In this document: positions 1-6,269 of the stretch, piece by piece
How positions within the stretch are numbered: the stretch's first letter is position 1
Layout of the letters: each line of letters begins with the position of its first letter
Source of the DNA: Treponema sp.
GTDB taxonomy: Bacteria; Spirochaetota; Spirochaetia; Treponematales; Breznakiellaceae
Assembly: GCA_031254795.1 (NCBI GenBank)
Contig: JAIRTS010000136.1
Coordinates: 1-6,464, forward strand
Direction: 5' to 3'
Length of the DNA: 6,464 nucleotides
Position numbers and translations under genes: made by a program
The notes under the pieces: generated by a model
Seen by the model: the letters and a program-made list of their open reading frames with translations, nothing else
The model's database searches: none
What the model was told of the DNA's origin: nothing

Positions 1-161
1 GGCAGCCAACTTGACGCGCCTATTTCGTCATGTGAAAAAATAGATGGACACTGGCGCCTACGTCCGGAATAAGCTCCCGGCCGAAGGCTTGCATCCGCGC
101 ATTCCAATACATCCTCCGGCGAAGACGAAGGATATCCGTTGATCACTCTGTGAGACGGCTT
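1..161. other. Region downstream of cheB with no assignable gene
   Basis: No recognisable gene is seen here. On the plus strand a short frame ends in TAG at 41-43 and reads AANLTRLFRHVKK before the stop. It could be the basic C-terminal tail of a gene that enters from the left and converges on cheB, but it is too short to identify. On the minus strand the frame that follows the cheB stop stays open to the window edge (53 codons), with no start codon or family resemblance. A minus-strand ATG preceded directly by GGAGG opens a 30-codon frame, but the spacing is too tight and the peptide is not recognisable. No strong stem-loop with a T tract marks a cheB terminator. Confidence 0.3.
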
Positions 162-1325
162 CTAGCGCGGCGTTTTCGCTAAATCGCAAATTCTACGCGC
201 CATGTTTTGAAGGGGCACCTGCTCTTGTATATGGCCTAGTTCAAACGCGACGCGGGGCATGCCGTACACGACGGCGGAGGCTTCGTCCTGGCCCAAGGTA
301 AGCCCGCCTTCTTTGTAGATTTCGCCGATTTGTTCGGCGCCGTCCCGCCCCATGCCGGTCATAATGACGCCAAGCGCGTGGTTGCCGTACCATTTGGCGA
401 CTGACGCGAAAAGCACATCAGCCGAGGGACGATGCCCGCTGACAAGGGGAGCGTCGGTAAGGCGAACGATGGCGCCTTGGGGTTGCTTTTCCACCTCAAG
501 ATGTTTGTTGCCCTGGGCGATGAGGGCGCGCCCGGGGCGGATGGCGTCGCCTTCTTCGGCTTCTTTGACTTCAAGAGGGCAAACACGGTCAAGGCTCCGC
601 GCGAACTCAAGGGTGAAGCCCGGGGGCATGTGCTGAACAACCACAATCGGCGTCTTGAGGTCCGCGTCAAGGTTTGAGAACACAAGCCGGAGCGCGTCCG
701 GCCCGCCGGTTGAAATGCCTATGGCGATAATGTCGGTTTTGCCCGGTTTGCGCAAGGGCTGACGCGACTTCACCATGCCATGCGGCATAGCAAAGCCATC
801 CGCAGACTTAATGAAAGATTGCGATTGGGCGCTTCCTGCCAACGACGATCCTCCAGCCTTTGCGGACGGTTTTCCCGTATAATCAACGGGCGTCGCTTTT
901 TTGCCCTGTTTTCTACGGTACTGTCCGCCATAGCCCAAAAGCATGCTGGTAAGGGAATCTTTCACCGTGTGAATGTCATCAGAAATGGAGCCTGATGGTT
1001 TTTGAATAAAGTCGCTCGCGCCGAGCGAAAGCGCTTCCATGGTAATTTCCGCGCCGCGAGCCGCGATTGACGAAAGAATAACAACTGGTATTTTGATGCC
1101 TTGCTTTCTGCGCTCTTTCAGAAATTCAATGCCGCTCATTTCCGGCATTTCAAGATCAAGCACGATAACATCGGGGTTGACGCGAGGGATTTTTTGAAGC
1201 GCGAATTTACCGTTCATCGCCTTGTCCGCCACTACGAGTCCCGGCGTACTTTCTATCATACGTCCTATCAGATTCCGCATCAACGCGGAATCATCAACAA
1301 TCAAAACGTTAATATCATCAGCCAT
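162..1325 (-). CDS. cheB: Chemotaxis response regulator protein-glutamate methylesterase CheB
   Basis: CheB removes methyl groups from glutamates of chemoreceptors (and deamidates glutamines) in the cytoplasm. It is switched on by phosphorylation from CheA and opposes CheR. A receiver domain (about residues 5-113) shows the acidic pair D11/D12, the phosphorylation site D57 in VLDLEMPEMSG, S85 and K109. The catalytic domain (about 198-385) shows S205 in GISTGG, H232 in QHMPPGF and D328 in MTGMGRDGA, which match the Ser-His-Asp triad of the enteric enzyme in order and spacing. At 387 residues it is longer than the roughly 350 of enteric CheB. The excess is a linker of about 80 residues rich in Ser, Gly and Lys. 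The ATG is supported by AGGGAG nine bases upstream and by the receiver domain starting at once. It lies 63 bp downstream of cheR on the same strand, so the two are probably cotranscribed. Confidence 0.97.
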   Translation of the reverse strand: MADDINVLIVDDSALMRNLIGRMIESTPGLVVADKAMNGKFALQKIPRVNPDVIVLDLEMPEMSGIEFLKERRKQGIKIPVVILSSIAARGAEITMEALSLGASDFIQKPSGSISDDIHTVKDSLTSMLLGYGGQYRRKQGKKATPVDYTGKPSAKAGGSSLAGSAQSQSFIKSADGFAMPHGMVKSRQPLRKPGKTDIIAIGISTGGPDALRLVFSNLDADLKTPIVVVQHMPPGFTLEFARSLDRVCPLEVKEAEEGDAIRPGRALIAQGNKHLEVEKQPQGAIVRLTDAPLVSGHRPSADVLFASVAKWYGNHALGVIMTGMGRDGAEQIGEIYKEGGLTLGQDEASAVVYGMPRVAFELGHIQEQVPLQNMARRICDLAKTPR

Positions 1326-1334
1326 ATATTATAA

Positions 1335-1340
1335 CTCCCT
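1335..1340 (-). promoter_or_regulatory. Shine-Dalgarno sequence of cheB
   Basis: On the minus strand AGGGAG lies nine bases before the cheB ATG. It supports the chosen start and contrasts with cheR, the first gene of the pair, which has no such site. Confidence 0.7.
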
Positions 1341-1388
1341 GCTTACACGCCTTTTCGCATACACAATTAACCATGAACTGAAACCACA

Positions 1389-2207
1389 CTATATCCATTT
1401 TTTGTAAAATGTCGACCATTGGGTTTTTACAAATTCAAATTTTGTATCCATACCGAACAGCGATTCCGAGTGTCCGATAAGCAGGAATGATTTTGGCGCC
1501 ATCGCATCCCAGAAACGCTTTATTACCGCCGTTTGCGCGGCTTCATCAAAGTAAATAATAACATTACGGCAAAACACAATGTCCAAGTTATGCAAGCCCG
1601 AATCATTTTTAAGGTTATGGTAATCAAAGCGCACCTTAGACATCAGATCGTGTTTAATTTTGTAGCCTCCACTCACTTTGTCAAAAAATTTGTGCAGGTA
1701 ATTGTCGGGTACGCCTACAATACGGCTGTCCGCGTAGAAACCTTCTTTTGCGGTCATAAGGCATTTTAAGCTTATATCACTGGCGACTATTTCAAACTTC
1801 CATGGAGGGGGCAATATCTGACTCATCAACATTGCCAAGGTGTATGGCTCTTCTCCGGTTGAACAACCCGCGCTCCATATCTTGATGGTCGTATTGCCGA
1901 GCGTTTTTTTCAATTTCATCAGTTCAGGCACTATATGGCGCTCCAACACATCAAAGTGGGCTTGGTTGCGAAAGAAGCGCGTCAAATTCGTTGTGATTGA
2001 ATCAAGAAAGCTTTTCATCTCCTCCTTGTCTTTGGAGATGGTATTGTAGTACGTCCGTACATCAATGCTTTTTCCCCGCAACCGGTCTTTAAGCCGGCTT
2101 TCCAAGATGGAACGATTTGTCGGCGTAAAGTGAATGCCACTCTCATTGTAAATGAGCGCGCGATATTGTTCAAAATCGGCATTGCTTAAAAATATTGTGT
2201 CTGCCAT
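1389..2207 (-). CDS. cheR: Chemotaxis protein-glutamate O-methyltransferase CheR
   Basis: CheR transfers methyl groups from S-adenosylmethionine to glutamates of chemoreceptors, the constitutive half of sensory adaptation. The N-terminal helical domain (about residues 8-75) leads into TTNLTRFFRNQAHF (72-85), the usual CheR signature. The SAM-binding motif IWSAGCSTGEEPY is at 110-122, an acidic SAM-contacting stretch ASDIS at 142-146, FCRNVIIYFD at 212-221 and LLIGHSESL at 242-250. Length (272) is typical for a single-domain CheR, and no TPR or receptor-tethering extension is present. The start is chosen because the protein begins like the family and no earlier in-frame start is needed. No Shine-Dalgarno sequence precedes it, and a consensus promoter ends only 8 bp upstream. 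It is followed by cheB and diverges from pyrG. Confidence 0.97.
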   Translation of the reverse strand: MADTIFLSNADFEQYRALIYNESGIHFTPTNRSILESRLKDRLRGKSIDVRTYYNTISKDKEEMKSFLDSITTNLTRFFRNQAHFDVLERHIVPELMKLKKTLGNTTIKIWSAGCSTGEEPYTLAMLMSQILPPPWKFEIVASDISLKCLMTAKEGFYADSRIVGVPDNYLHKFFDKVSGGYKIKHDLMSKVRFDYHNLKNDSGLHNLDIVFCRNVIIYFDEAAQTAVIKRFWDAMAPKSFLLIGHSESLFGMDTKFEFVKTQWSTFYKKWI

Positions 2208-2215
2208 GATAAGTA

Positions 2216-2250
2216 ATCATAAGCTACTATTTAAAAATTGTCAATGTCAA
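2216..2250 (-). promoter_or_regulatory. Sigma70-type promoter for cheR-cheB, leaderless geometry
   Basis: On the minus strand a perfect -35 box TTGACA (2239-2244) is separated by 17 bp from a -10 box TATGAT (2216-2221), which matches consensus at five of six bases. A second TTGACA (2245-2250) abuts the first on its upstream side. The -10 box ends 8 bp before the cheR ATG, so transcription should begin at about 2207-2209, on or next to the start codon. No ribosome site lies between. The boxes and spacing are read directly; the start point is inferred. Confidence 0.75.
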
Positions 2251-2313
2251 AAAATCGCTTTCGTGTACTTTAATGAATGAAAACTATCTGACGCCATATC
2301 CGGCGCGGAGGAC

Positions 2314-2342
2314 TTGTCAATCCGCTTCTCTCTTGGCATAAT
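2314..2342 (+). promoter_or_regulatory. Sigma70-type promoter for pyrG operon, leaderless geometry
   Basis: TTGTCA (2314-2319) and CATAAT (2337-2342) are each one base from consensus and are separated by the optimal 17 bp. The -10 box ends 8 bp before the pyrG ATG at 2351, the same distance as for cheR on the other strand. Transcription is expected to start at about 2349-2351, leaving almost no 5' leader. The bases between the -10 box and the ATG contain no Shine-Dalgarno match. Confidence 0.7.
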
Positions 2343-2350
2343 ACTAGAAC

Positions 2351-3976
2351 ATGAATAAGTTTATTTTTGTCTCTGGCGGCGTATGTTCCAGCCTTGGAAA
2401 AGGCGTTGCCGCGTCTTCTTTGGGAGCTTTGCTTGAGTGTCGGGGACTTAATGTCTGCATGGTAAAATGCGATCCGTATATCAACGTGGACGCTGGCACC
2501 ATGAACCCGTATCAGCATGGAGAGGTCTACGTTACCGATGACGGGGCGGAGACTGATCTTGATTTGGGGAATTACGCGCGTTTTACGAACAGTCCGCTCT
2601 ACCGGGCGAATTCCATTACAACCGGACAAATTTACGATTCCGTGTTACGGAAGGAGCGGGAAGGGCAGTACCTTGGACGTTGCGTGCAGGTGATCCCGCA
2701 TATAACCGATGAGATCAAGCGCCGGATACTCGCGGCTTCGGATCAAGATGTTGATGTGGTGATCGTGGAGATCGGCGGAACCGTCGGCGACATCGAATCG
2801 ATCCCGTTTCTGGAAGCCGCGAGGCAACTTATTCACGAATACGGCAAGGAGAACGCGCTGTCCGTACACTTGACGCTTATTCCAGAGGTGGGCGAAGGCG
2901 AGCTTAAAACAAAGCCCACGCAACATTCGGTGAAGGCTATGCAGGAAACGGGGATACAGCCGGACATTCTCATTTGCCGCGCTCCAGTGCCGCTTGACGA
3001 AGCTATGCGGAAGAAAATAGCGCTTTTTACCAATGTGGAAACCGGAGCGGTTTTCACCTCTTACAATATTAATACCACAATATACGCCATCCCCCTTGTG
3101 TTCTACGAGCAGAAAATGGATCAAGTTGCGCTGAAAAAACTCGGAGTGGCGATCCGCCATTCCGAGTTGAAGCCGTGGCACAAAGTGATGGACGACTTCA
3201 AGGCTCGCGCGGGTAAAGTGCGTGTCGGTGTGGTTGGAAAGTATATGGAACTGCATGACGCATATAAGTCCGTGTACGAGGCGCTCTTTCATGCGGGGCT
3301 TGAAGCCCACGTGGAGGTTGAGTTGGTGAAAGTGGACCCTTCCCGCCTGCAAGATCCCGCCGCAGTTGACGGCATCCTAGGCGCCGGCGCTGAGGGAGGC
3401 GGAGTTGACGGCGTTCTGGTTCCCGGCGGCTTTGGGCAGCGAGGCGTCAACGGCATGATAAACGCAGCGCGGTGGGCGCGTGTACACAAGGCGCCGTATC
3501 TGGGAATCTGTCTGGGCATGCAGATAATGGTGATAGACTGGGGGCGCAATGTGCTTGGTTTCAAGGACGCCGACTCCACGGAATTCGAGCAAAACGCCAA
3601 ACATCCGGTGGTGGACCTGCTGGAAGAGCAGGTTGATGTGAAGAACTACGGCGGCACCATGCGGCTTGGAAAAAGCGAGTCCATCGCGGTTGAGGGGAGC
3701 CTGATTTTCGCCGCCTACAAGGGAAAGCGTATTTGGGAGCGGCACCGGCACCGCTACGAGTTTTCAAACCGGTACCGCGAAGATATGTCCGCGTCCGGGC
3801 TTAAACTGACGGCGTTTACGCCGGACGGAAGTTTGGTCGAATGTGTTGAGTGGCCCGATCACCCGTGGGGTTTGGGCGTACAGTTCCATCCCGAATTTAA
3901 GTCCAAGCCCACTTCGGCAAACCCGCTGTTCAGGGACTTTATAGCCGCAGTGCGAGACAGAAAAGCCGGAGAATGA
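2351..3976 (+). CDS. pyrG: CTP synthase (glutamine-hydrolysing)
   Basis: PyrG makes CTP from UTP, ATP and glutamine, the last step of de novo cytidine nucleotide synthesis, in the cytoplasm. The amidoligase domain (about residues 1-268) opens with FVSGGVCSSLGKG (6-18, ATP-binding P-loop), KCDPYINVDAGTMNPYQHGEV (from 39), the metal-binding D71 and E140, and TKPTQHSVK (187-195). The glutaminase domain (about 290-535) has the oxyanion-type loop PGGFGQRG (358-365), the nucleophile C387 in GICLGMQ, and H513 and E515 in QFHPEFKSKP. All catalytic residues are present. Length (541) is normal for the family; a short Gly-rich stretch at about 344-354 is a minor insertion. The start is fixed by the conserved N-terminus. 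It is the first gene of a plus-strand operon and ends 4 bp before lptC. Confidence 0.98.
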   Translation: MNKFIFVSGGVCSSLGKGVAASSLGALLECRGLNVCMVKCDPYINVDAGTMNPYQHGEVYVTDDGAETDLDLGNYARFTNSPLYRANSITTGQIYDSVLRKEREGQYLGRCVQVIPHITDEIKRRILAASDQDVDVVIVEIGGTVGDIESIPFLEAARQLIHEYGKENALSVHLTLIPEVGEGELKTKPTQHSVKAMQETGIQPDILICRAPVPLDEAMRKKIALFTNVETGAVFTSYNINTTIYAIPLVFYEQKMDQVALKKLGVAIRHSELKPWHKVMDDFKARAGKVRVGVVGKYMELHDAYKSVYEALFHAGLEAHVEVELVKVDPSRLQDPAAVDGILGAGAEGGGVDGVLVPGGFGQRGVNGMINAARWARVHKAPYLGICLGMQIMVIDWGRNVLGFKDADSTEFEQNAKHPVVDLLEEQVDVKNYGGTMRLGKSESIAVEGSLIFAAYKGKRIWERHRHRYEFSNRYREDMSASGLKLTAFTPDGSLVECVEWPDHPWGLGVQFHPEFKSKPTSANPLFRDFIAAVRDRKAGE

Positions 3977-3980
3977 GGAG

Positions 3981-4550
3981 ATGGCGCATTATAAAAAAAA
4001 ATCGCGTGAACGTGGAGCGTTCTGCTGCCTGATCCCTCTGCTCTTGTTCGCCTGTTCCTTTGATTACGGCGTCGCGGCGATAGAAGAAAGCGAGCAGCCG
4101 GATCTCATTATGAATGAGGTTGAATATGTGCGGGTGAGGAATGGCGACCCGATTGTGAGGTTTAAGGCGGATACAGCGGAGCGGTATGAAAAAAAACAGA
4201 TTATGAGCGTGCAGGAATTTGAGTTTGAACAGTTTCAAAATCATGGGGAAGAGGTGAATGTACAAGGCAATGTGGGCGCGGCTCATATTGAGATTGACAC
4301 CGGAAACATTCAAATGCGGGATGGCATCCGCATAGACGTCATCTCCGATGATATTTCCATTACCACGAATACACTGTTTTGGGAGGATAAGAGTCGCGCC
4401 ATTTCTGCGGGAAAAGAGGATGAGGTGCGGATCGAGCGTTCCGATGGAACGTCTTTTTCGGGAAAGGGTTTTTCCGCCAATGCCAGAGAGCAGATTTTTA
4501 CATTTGACGGCGGGATACAGGGCGTGTACTTTGAGGAGGATGAACAATGA
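3981..4550 (+). CDS. lptC: LptC-like LPS-export periplasmic protein, possible lipoprotein
   Basis: This is the likely LptC subunit, which takes the lipid from the LptB-FG transporter and hands it to LptA in the periplasm. The N-terminus has basic residues (KKKSRER), a hydrophobic core and the sequence LLLFAC ending at C25. That resembles the relaxed lipobox of spirochaetal lipoproteins, so the mature protein may be lipid-anchored at C25 rather than held by an uncleaved helix. The rest (about 40-185) is made of alternating polar and hydrophobic beta-strand segments such as VEYVRVRNGDPIVRFKADTAERY and VNVQGNVGAAHIEIDTGNIQ, as in the LptC/OstA beta-jellyroll. Length (189) fits LptC. GGAG at 3968-3971 or 3977-3980 serves the ATG, and its stop overlaps the lptA start as ATGA. 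Family identity rests on fold pattern and context, as LptC is poorly conserved. Confidence 0.8.
   Translation: MAHYKKKSRERGAFCCLIPLLLFACSFDYGVAAIEESEQPDLIMNEVEYVRVRNGDPIVRFKADTAERYEKKQIMSVQEFEFEQFQNHGEEVNVQGNVGAAHIEIDTGNIQMRDGIRIDVISDDISITTNTLFWEDKSRAISAGKEDEVRIERSDGTSFSGKGFSANAREQIFTFDGGIQGVYFEEDEQ
4533..4540 (+). promoter_or_regulatory. Strong Shine-Dalgarno sequence of lptA
   Basis: GAGGAGGA lies six bases before the lptA ATG, inside the end of lptC. With the ATGA overlap (4547-4550) it fixes the lptA start despite the unusually long N-terminus of the protein, and it suggests translational coupling with lptC. Confidence 0.8.
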
Positions 4551-5245
4551 GCGAAGGAAGCGTGTGTAAAACATCTGCCACGCGATTTTGGGGGTTGCCC
4601 GCATTGCGGGGAAAAATTGGACGAAACGGACGAAACGTTTGTATATTCTTTCTCGCCGCCTTTGCGGTTTCTATCGCGCCGCTAGGCGCGGATACATTCA
4701 CATTCAGAGCGGATCAAATGAGCGGAGGACGCGCTACGGGAAAGGAAACGATCATTTTAACCGGAAACGCTGAGGTGCATTCGGATAATCTGGTGTTGAA
4801 GGCGTCCAGAATTGAGATTTTTGGAGAGAACAACGAGTTTATTGATTGTACCGGCAATGTATGGGGGCAGGAGCAGGAAAAAGAGATTTTTTTTCAGACC
4901 GACAGGTTGCGCTATGACCGAAAGTTGAAGATTGCGCGGCTTGAGGGCAACGCCTCGCTTGAGGATAGAAAAAATTCGATTGTCGCTAAGGGCAGGTTCA
5001 TTGAGTATGATGATGAAAAAGAGGTTACGATTTTTCAGGTGGAGGTCAGATTGTTCAAGGACGATCTGGTATGCCGCTCCCAATACGCGGTGTACCGGCG
5101 CAAAGAAAAGCAACTCGATCTTTCCGGTTTTCCCGTTGTTTTTAAGAAACAGGACGAATTCCGCGCGGATCGTATCCGCGTTGATCTTGACACCGATGAT
5201 GTTACGATGGAAGGCTCGGTGTCCGGTTCTATAAAAGAAGAGTGA
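4547..5245 (+). CDS. lptA: LptA/OstA-like periplasmic LPS-transport bridge protein
   Basis: LptA-type proteins form the periplasmic bridge that carries lipopolysaccharide or a similar lipid from LptC to the outer-membrane LptD. A signal peptide is visible: basic region to about residue 30, hydrophobic core VCIFFLAAFAVSIAP (31-45) and a signal peptidase I site LGA before D49. The mature part shows OstA-type strands: FTFRADQMSG (51-60), IILTGNAEVHSDNLVLKASRIEIF (from 69), ARLEGNASLEDRKNSIVAKGRFIEY and a final DEFRADRIRVDLDTDDVTMEGSV. The mature protein (about 184 residues) is somewhat longer than the E. coli one. The n-region of about 30 residues before the hydrophobic core is long and includes a doubled GRN-GRN. 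It overlaps lptC by 4 bp and precedes lptB by 22 bp. LptA assignment is by pattern and neighbours; an LptC paralogue is the alternative. Confidence 0.85.
   Translation: MSEGSVCKTSATRFWGLPALRGKIGRNGRNVCIFFLAAFAVSIAPLGADTFTFRADQMSGGRATGKETIILTGNAEVHSDNLVLKASRIEIFGENNEFIDCTGNVWGQEQEKEIFFQTDRLRYDRKLKIARLEGNASLEDRKNSIVAKGRFIEYDDEKEVTIFQVEVRLFKDDLVCRSQYAVYRRKEKQLDLSGFPVVFKKQDEFRADRIRVDLDTDDVTMEGSVSGSIKEE
4619..4636 (+). repeat. Perfect tandem 9-bp duplication in the lptA signal-peptide region
   Basis: GGACGAAAC occurs twice back to back and in frame, coding Gly-Arg-Asn twice (residues 25-30) just before the hydrophobic core of the LptA signal peptide. It adds one positive charge to the n-region. 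A small stem CCCGC-ATT-GCGGG (4598-4610) lies a few bases upstream in the same coding stretch. Confidence 0.8.
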
Positions 5246-5267
5246 GCGTTTCAGCGTAGACGTCGAT

Positions 5268-6203
5268 ATGGAATCGAAGGAGCCTCTTGGCGACATCACG
5301 CATATATATATAACGGCTCTTGACGAAGAGTCGGCGACTCCACCAAGAGGCGCCGCGCCGGTCAAGCCCGTTCTCATCGCCGACCGTTTTATACCGGACG
5401 CGGAGACGACATATATATGGATTGCCGGCGGCGAACCTGAGATGGAGCCTGAAGAAGAGACATTTGCGCCGATTGGCTCCCACACGCTCGCGGTGCACAA
5501 CCTGCACAAACGATTTGGAAAAAAGGAAGTGGTGCATGGGATAGACTTTTCCATGTACAACGGGCAGGTGGTGGGGCTTTTGGGACCGAACGGCGCGGGA
5601 AAAACCACGACATTCTACATGATAGTGGGGTTTTATCGCCCTACGCAAGGCAAAGTTACGATGGATGGGATTGACATCACCCGCAAGCCGATGTACAAAC
5701 GGGCGCGTCAGGGCATCGCGTACTTGCCGCAGGAGGCGTCCATTTTTCGTAAACTTACGGTTGAGCAGAACATTTGGGCTATTCTGGAGAGCAGGCGAGA
5801 CATCAACTACCGGCAAAAACGGGTGCGGCTTGAAGAGCTTCTTGAAGAGTTTGGCATCAAGCGCTTGCGAAAGCAGCCCGGGCATACGCTTTCCGGCGGA
5901 GAACGCCGCCGCACTGAAATAGCCCGCGCTCTGGCGACTGAGCCTAAATTCCTGCTTCTTGACGAACCGTTTGCAGGCATAGACCCTATCGCCGTTTATG
6001 AAATCAAGCGGATAATCAGGCGGCTTGCGAAAAAGGGAATCGGCGTGCTTATCACGGATCACAACGTGCGGGACACGCTTGAAATCACCACAGAAGCCTT
6101 CATTATCAACACCGGTACCATCGTCGCTCGCGGGGACAAAGACGTCATCCTAGCCAACGAGATGGTGAGGGAAGTGTATCTGGGATCTGAGTTCAGAATG
6201 TAA
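5268..6203 (+). CDS. lptB: LptB, ATPase of the LPS-type export ABC transporter, with N-terminal extension
   Basis: LptB is the cytoplasmic ATPase that powers extraction of lipopolysaccharide by LptFG and its push along LptC-LptA-LptD. The ABC domain (about residues 72-311) is complete: Walker A GPNGAGKTT (106-114), Q-loop PQEASIF with Q155, signature LSGGERRR (208-215), Walker B LLLDEPFAGID (229-239) with catalytic E233, and switch H265 in ITDHN. LptB-specific wording is clear, notably YLPQEASIFRKL, DEPFAGIDPI and the C-terminal VREVYLGSEFRM, which closely parallels the E. coli end. The family is normally about 240 residues; this reading has 311. Residues 1-71 match nothing I know and carry an acidic run EPEMEPEEE (56-64). 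No Shine-Dalgarno sequence precedes the ATG at 5268 or the next in-frame ATG at 5442 (M59), so the true start is open. LptF and LptG partners are not in the window. Confidence 0.93.
   Translation: MESKEPLGDITHIYITALDEESATPPRGAAPVKPVLIADRFIPDAETTYIWIAGGEPEMEPEEETFAPIGSHTLAVHNLHKRFGKKEVVHGIDFSMYNGQVVGLLGPNGAGKTTTFYMIVGFYRPTQGKVTMDGIDITRKPMYKRARQGIAYLPQEASIFRKLTVEQNIWAILESRRDINYRQKRVRLEELLEEFGIKRLRKQPGHTLSGGERRRTEIARALATEPKFLLLDEPFAGIDPIAVYEIKRIIRRLAKKGIGVLITDHNVRDTLEITTEAFIINTGTIVARGDKDVILANEMVREVYLGSEFRM
5282..5351 (+). repeat. Nested inverted repeats in the 5' part of lptB
   Basis: A 9-bp inverted repeat, GCCTCTTGG (5282-5290) with CCAAGAGGC (5343-5351), encloses two small hairpins that share bases and so exclude each other: CTCTT-GACG-AAGAG (5317-5330) and GAGTC-GGC-GACTC (5328-5340). 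An alternating AT run (about 5302-5312) lies in the same loop. An inverted repeat of this size can arise by chance in a window this long, so a role in lptB translation is only a possibility. Confidence 0.4.
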
Positions 6204-6269
6204 GCGCCCACCTCCTGCTATCCAGCATAAAGGGCGGCTGGCTCGAGTGGTGGTTCGTTCCTTTAAAGG
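6204..6269. terminator. Convergent intergenic spacer, weak terminator candidate
   Basis: This 66-bp spacer lies between the ends of lptB (plus) and the AraC-type gene (minus), where a terminator for both strands is expected. An interrupted stem pairs CGCCC (6205-6209) with GGGCG (6232-6236) and holds an inner TGCT-ATCC-AGCA hairpin (6216-6227). An alternative stem pairs CCAGC (6222-6226) with GCTGG (6237-6241). A palindrome CCTTTAAAGG sits at 6260-6269. None is followed by a clear T tract, so the call is weak. Confidence 0.25.

Noticed and set aside
61..130. Short minus-strand frame starting with GGAGG-ATG downstream of cheB
   Set aside because: The Shine-Dalgarno match abuts the ATG with no spacing, and the 30-residue peptide has no recognisable character.
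1328..1333. TATAAT on the minus strand two bases before the cheB ATG as a promoter
   Set aside because: No -35 match lies 16-18 bp upstream, and transcription would start inside the gene. The AGGGAG site fits cheB being translated from the cheR message.
2307..2358. GGAGGA at 2307-2312 followed by TTG and a 14-codon frame overlapping the pyrG start, as a possible leader peptide
   Set aside because: The spacing from GGAGGA to TTG is too short, TTG is a poor start, and the same bases form the -35 box of the pyrG promoter, so this stretch is probably not transcribed.
2645..3352. Long open frame on the minus strand inside pyrG (235 codons), and similar ones opposite lptA and lptB
   Set aside because: They lie wholly opposite strongly conserved coding sequence, have no family resemblance or ribosome sites, and are explained as shadows of the real genes.
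4598..4613. CCCGC-ATT-GCGGG hairpin in early lptA as an intrinsic terminator or attenuator
   Set aside because: The stem is only five pairs and is followed by an A-rich run, not a T tract, on the transcribed strand.
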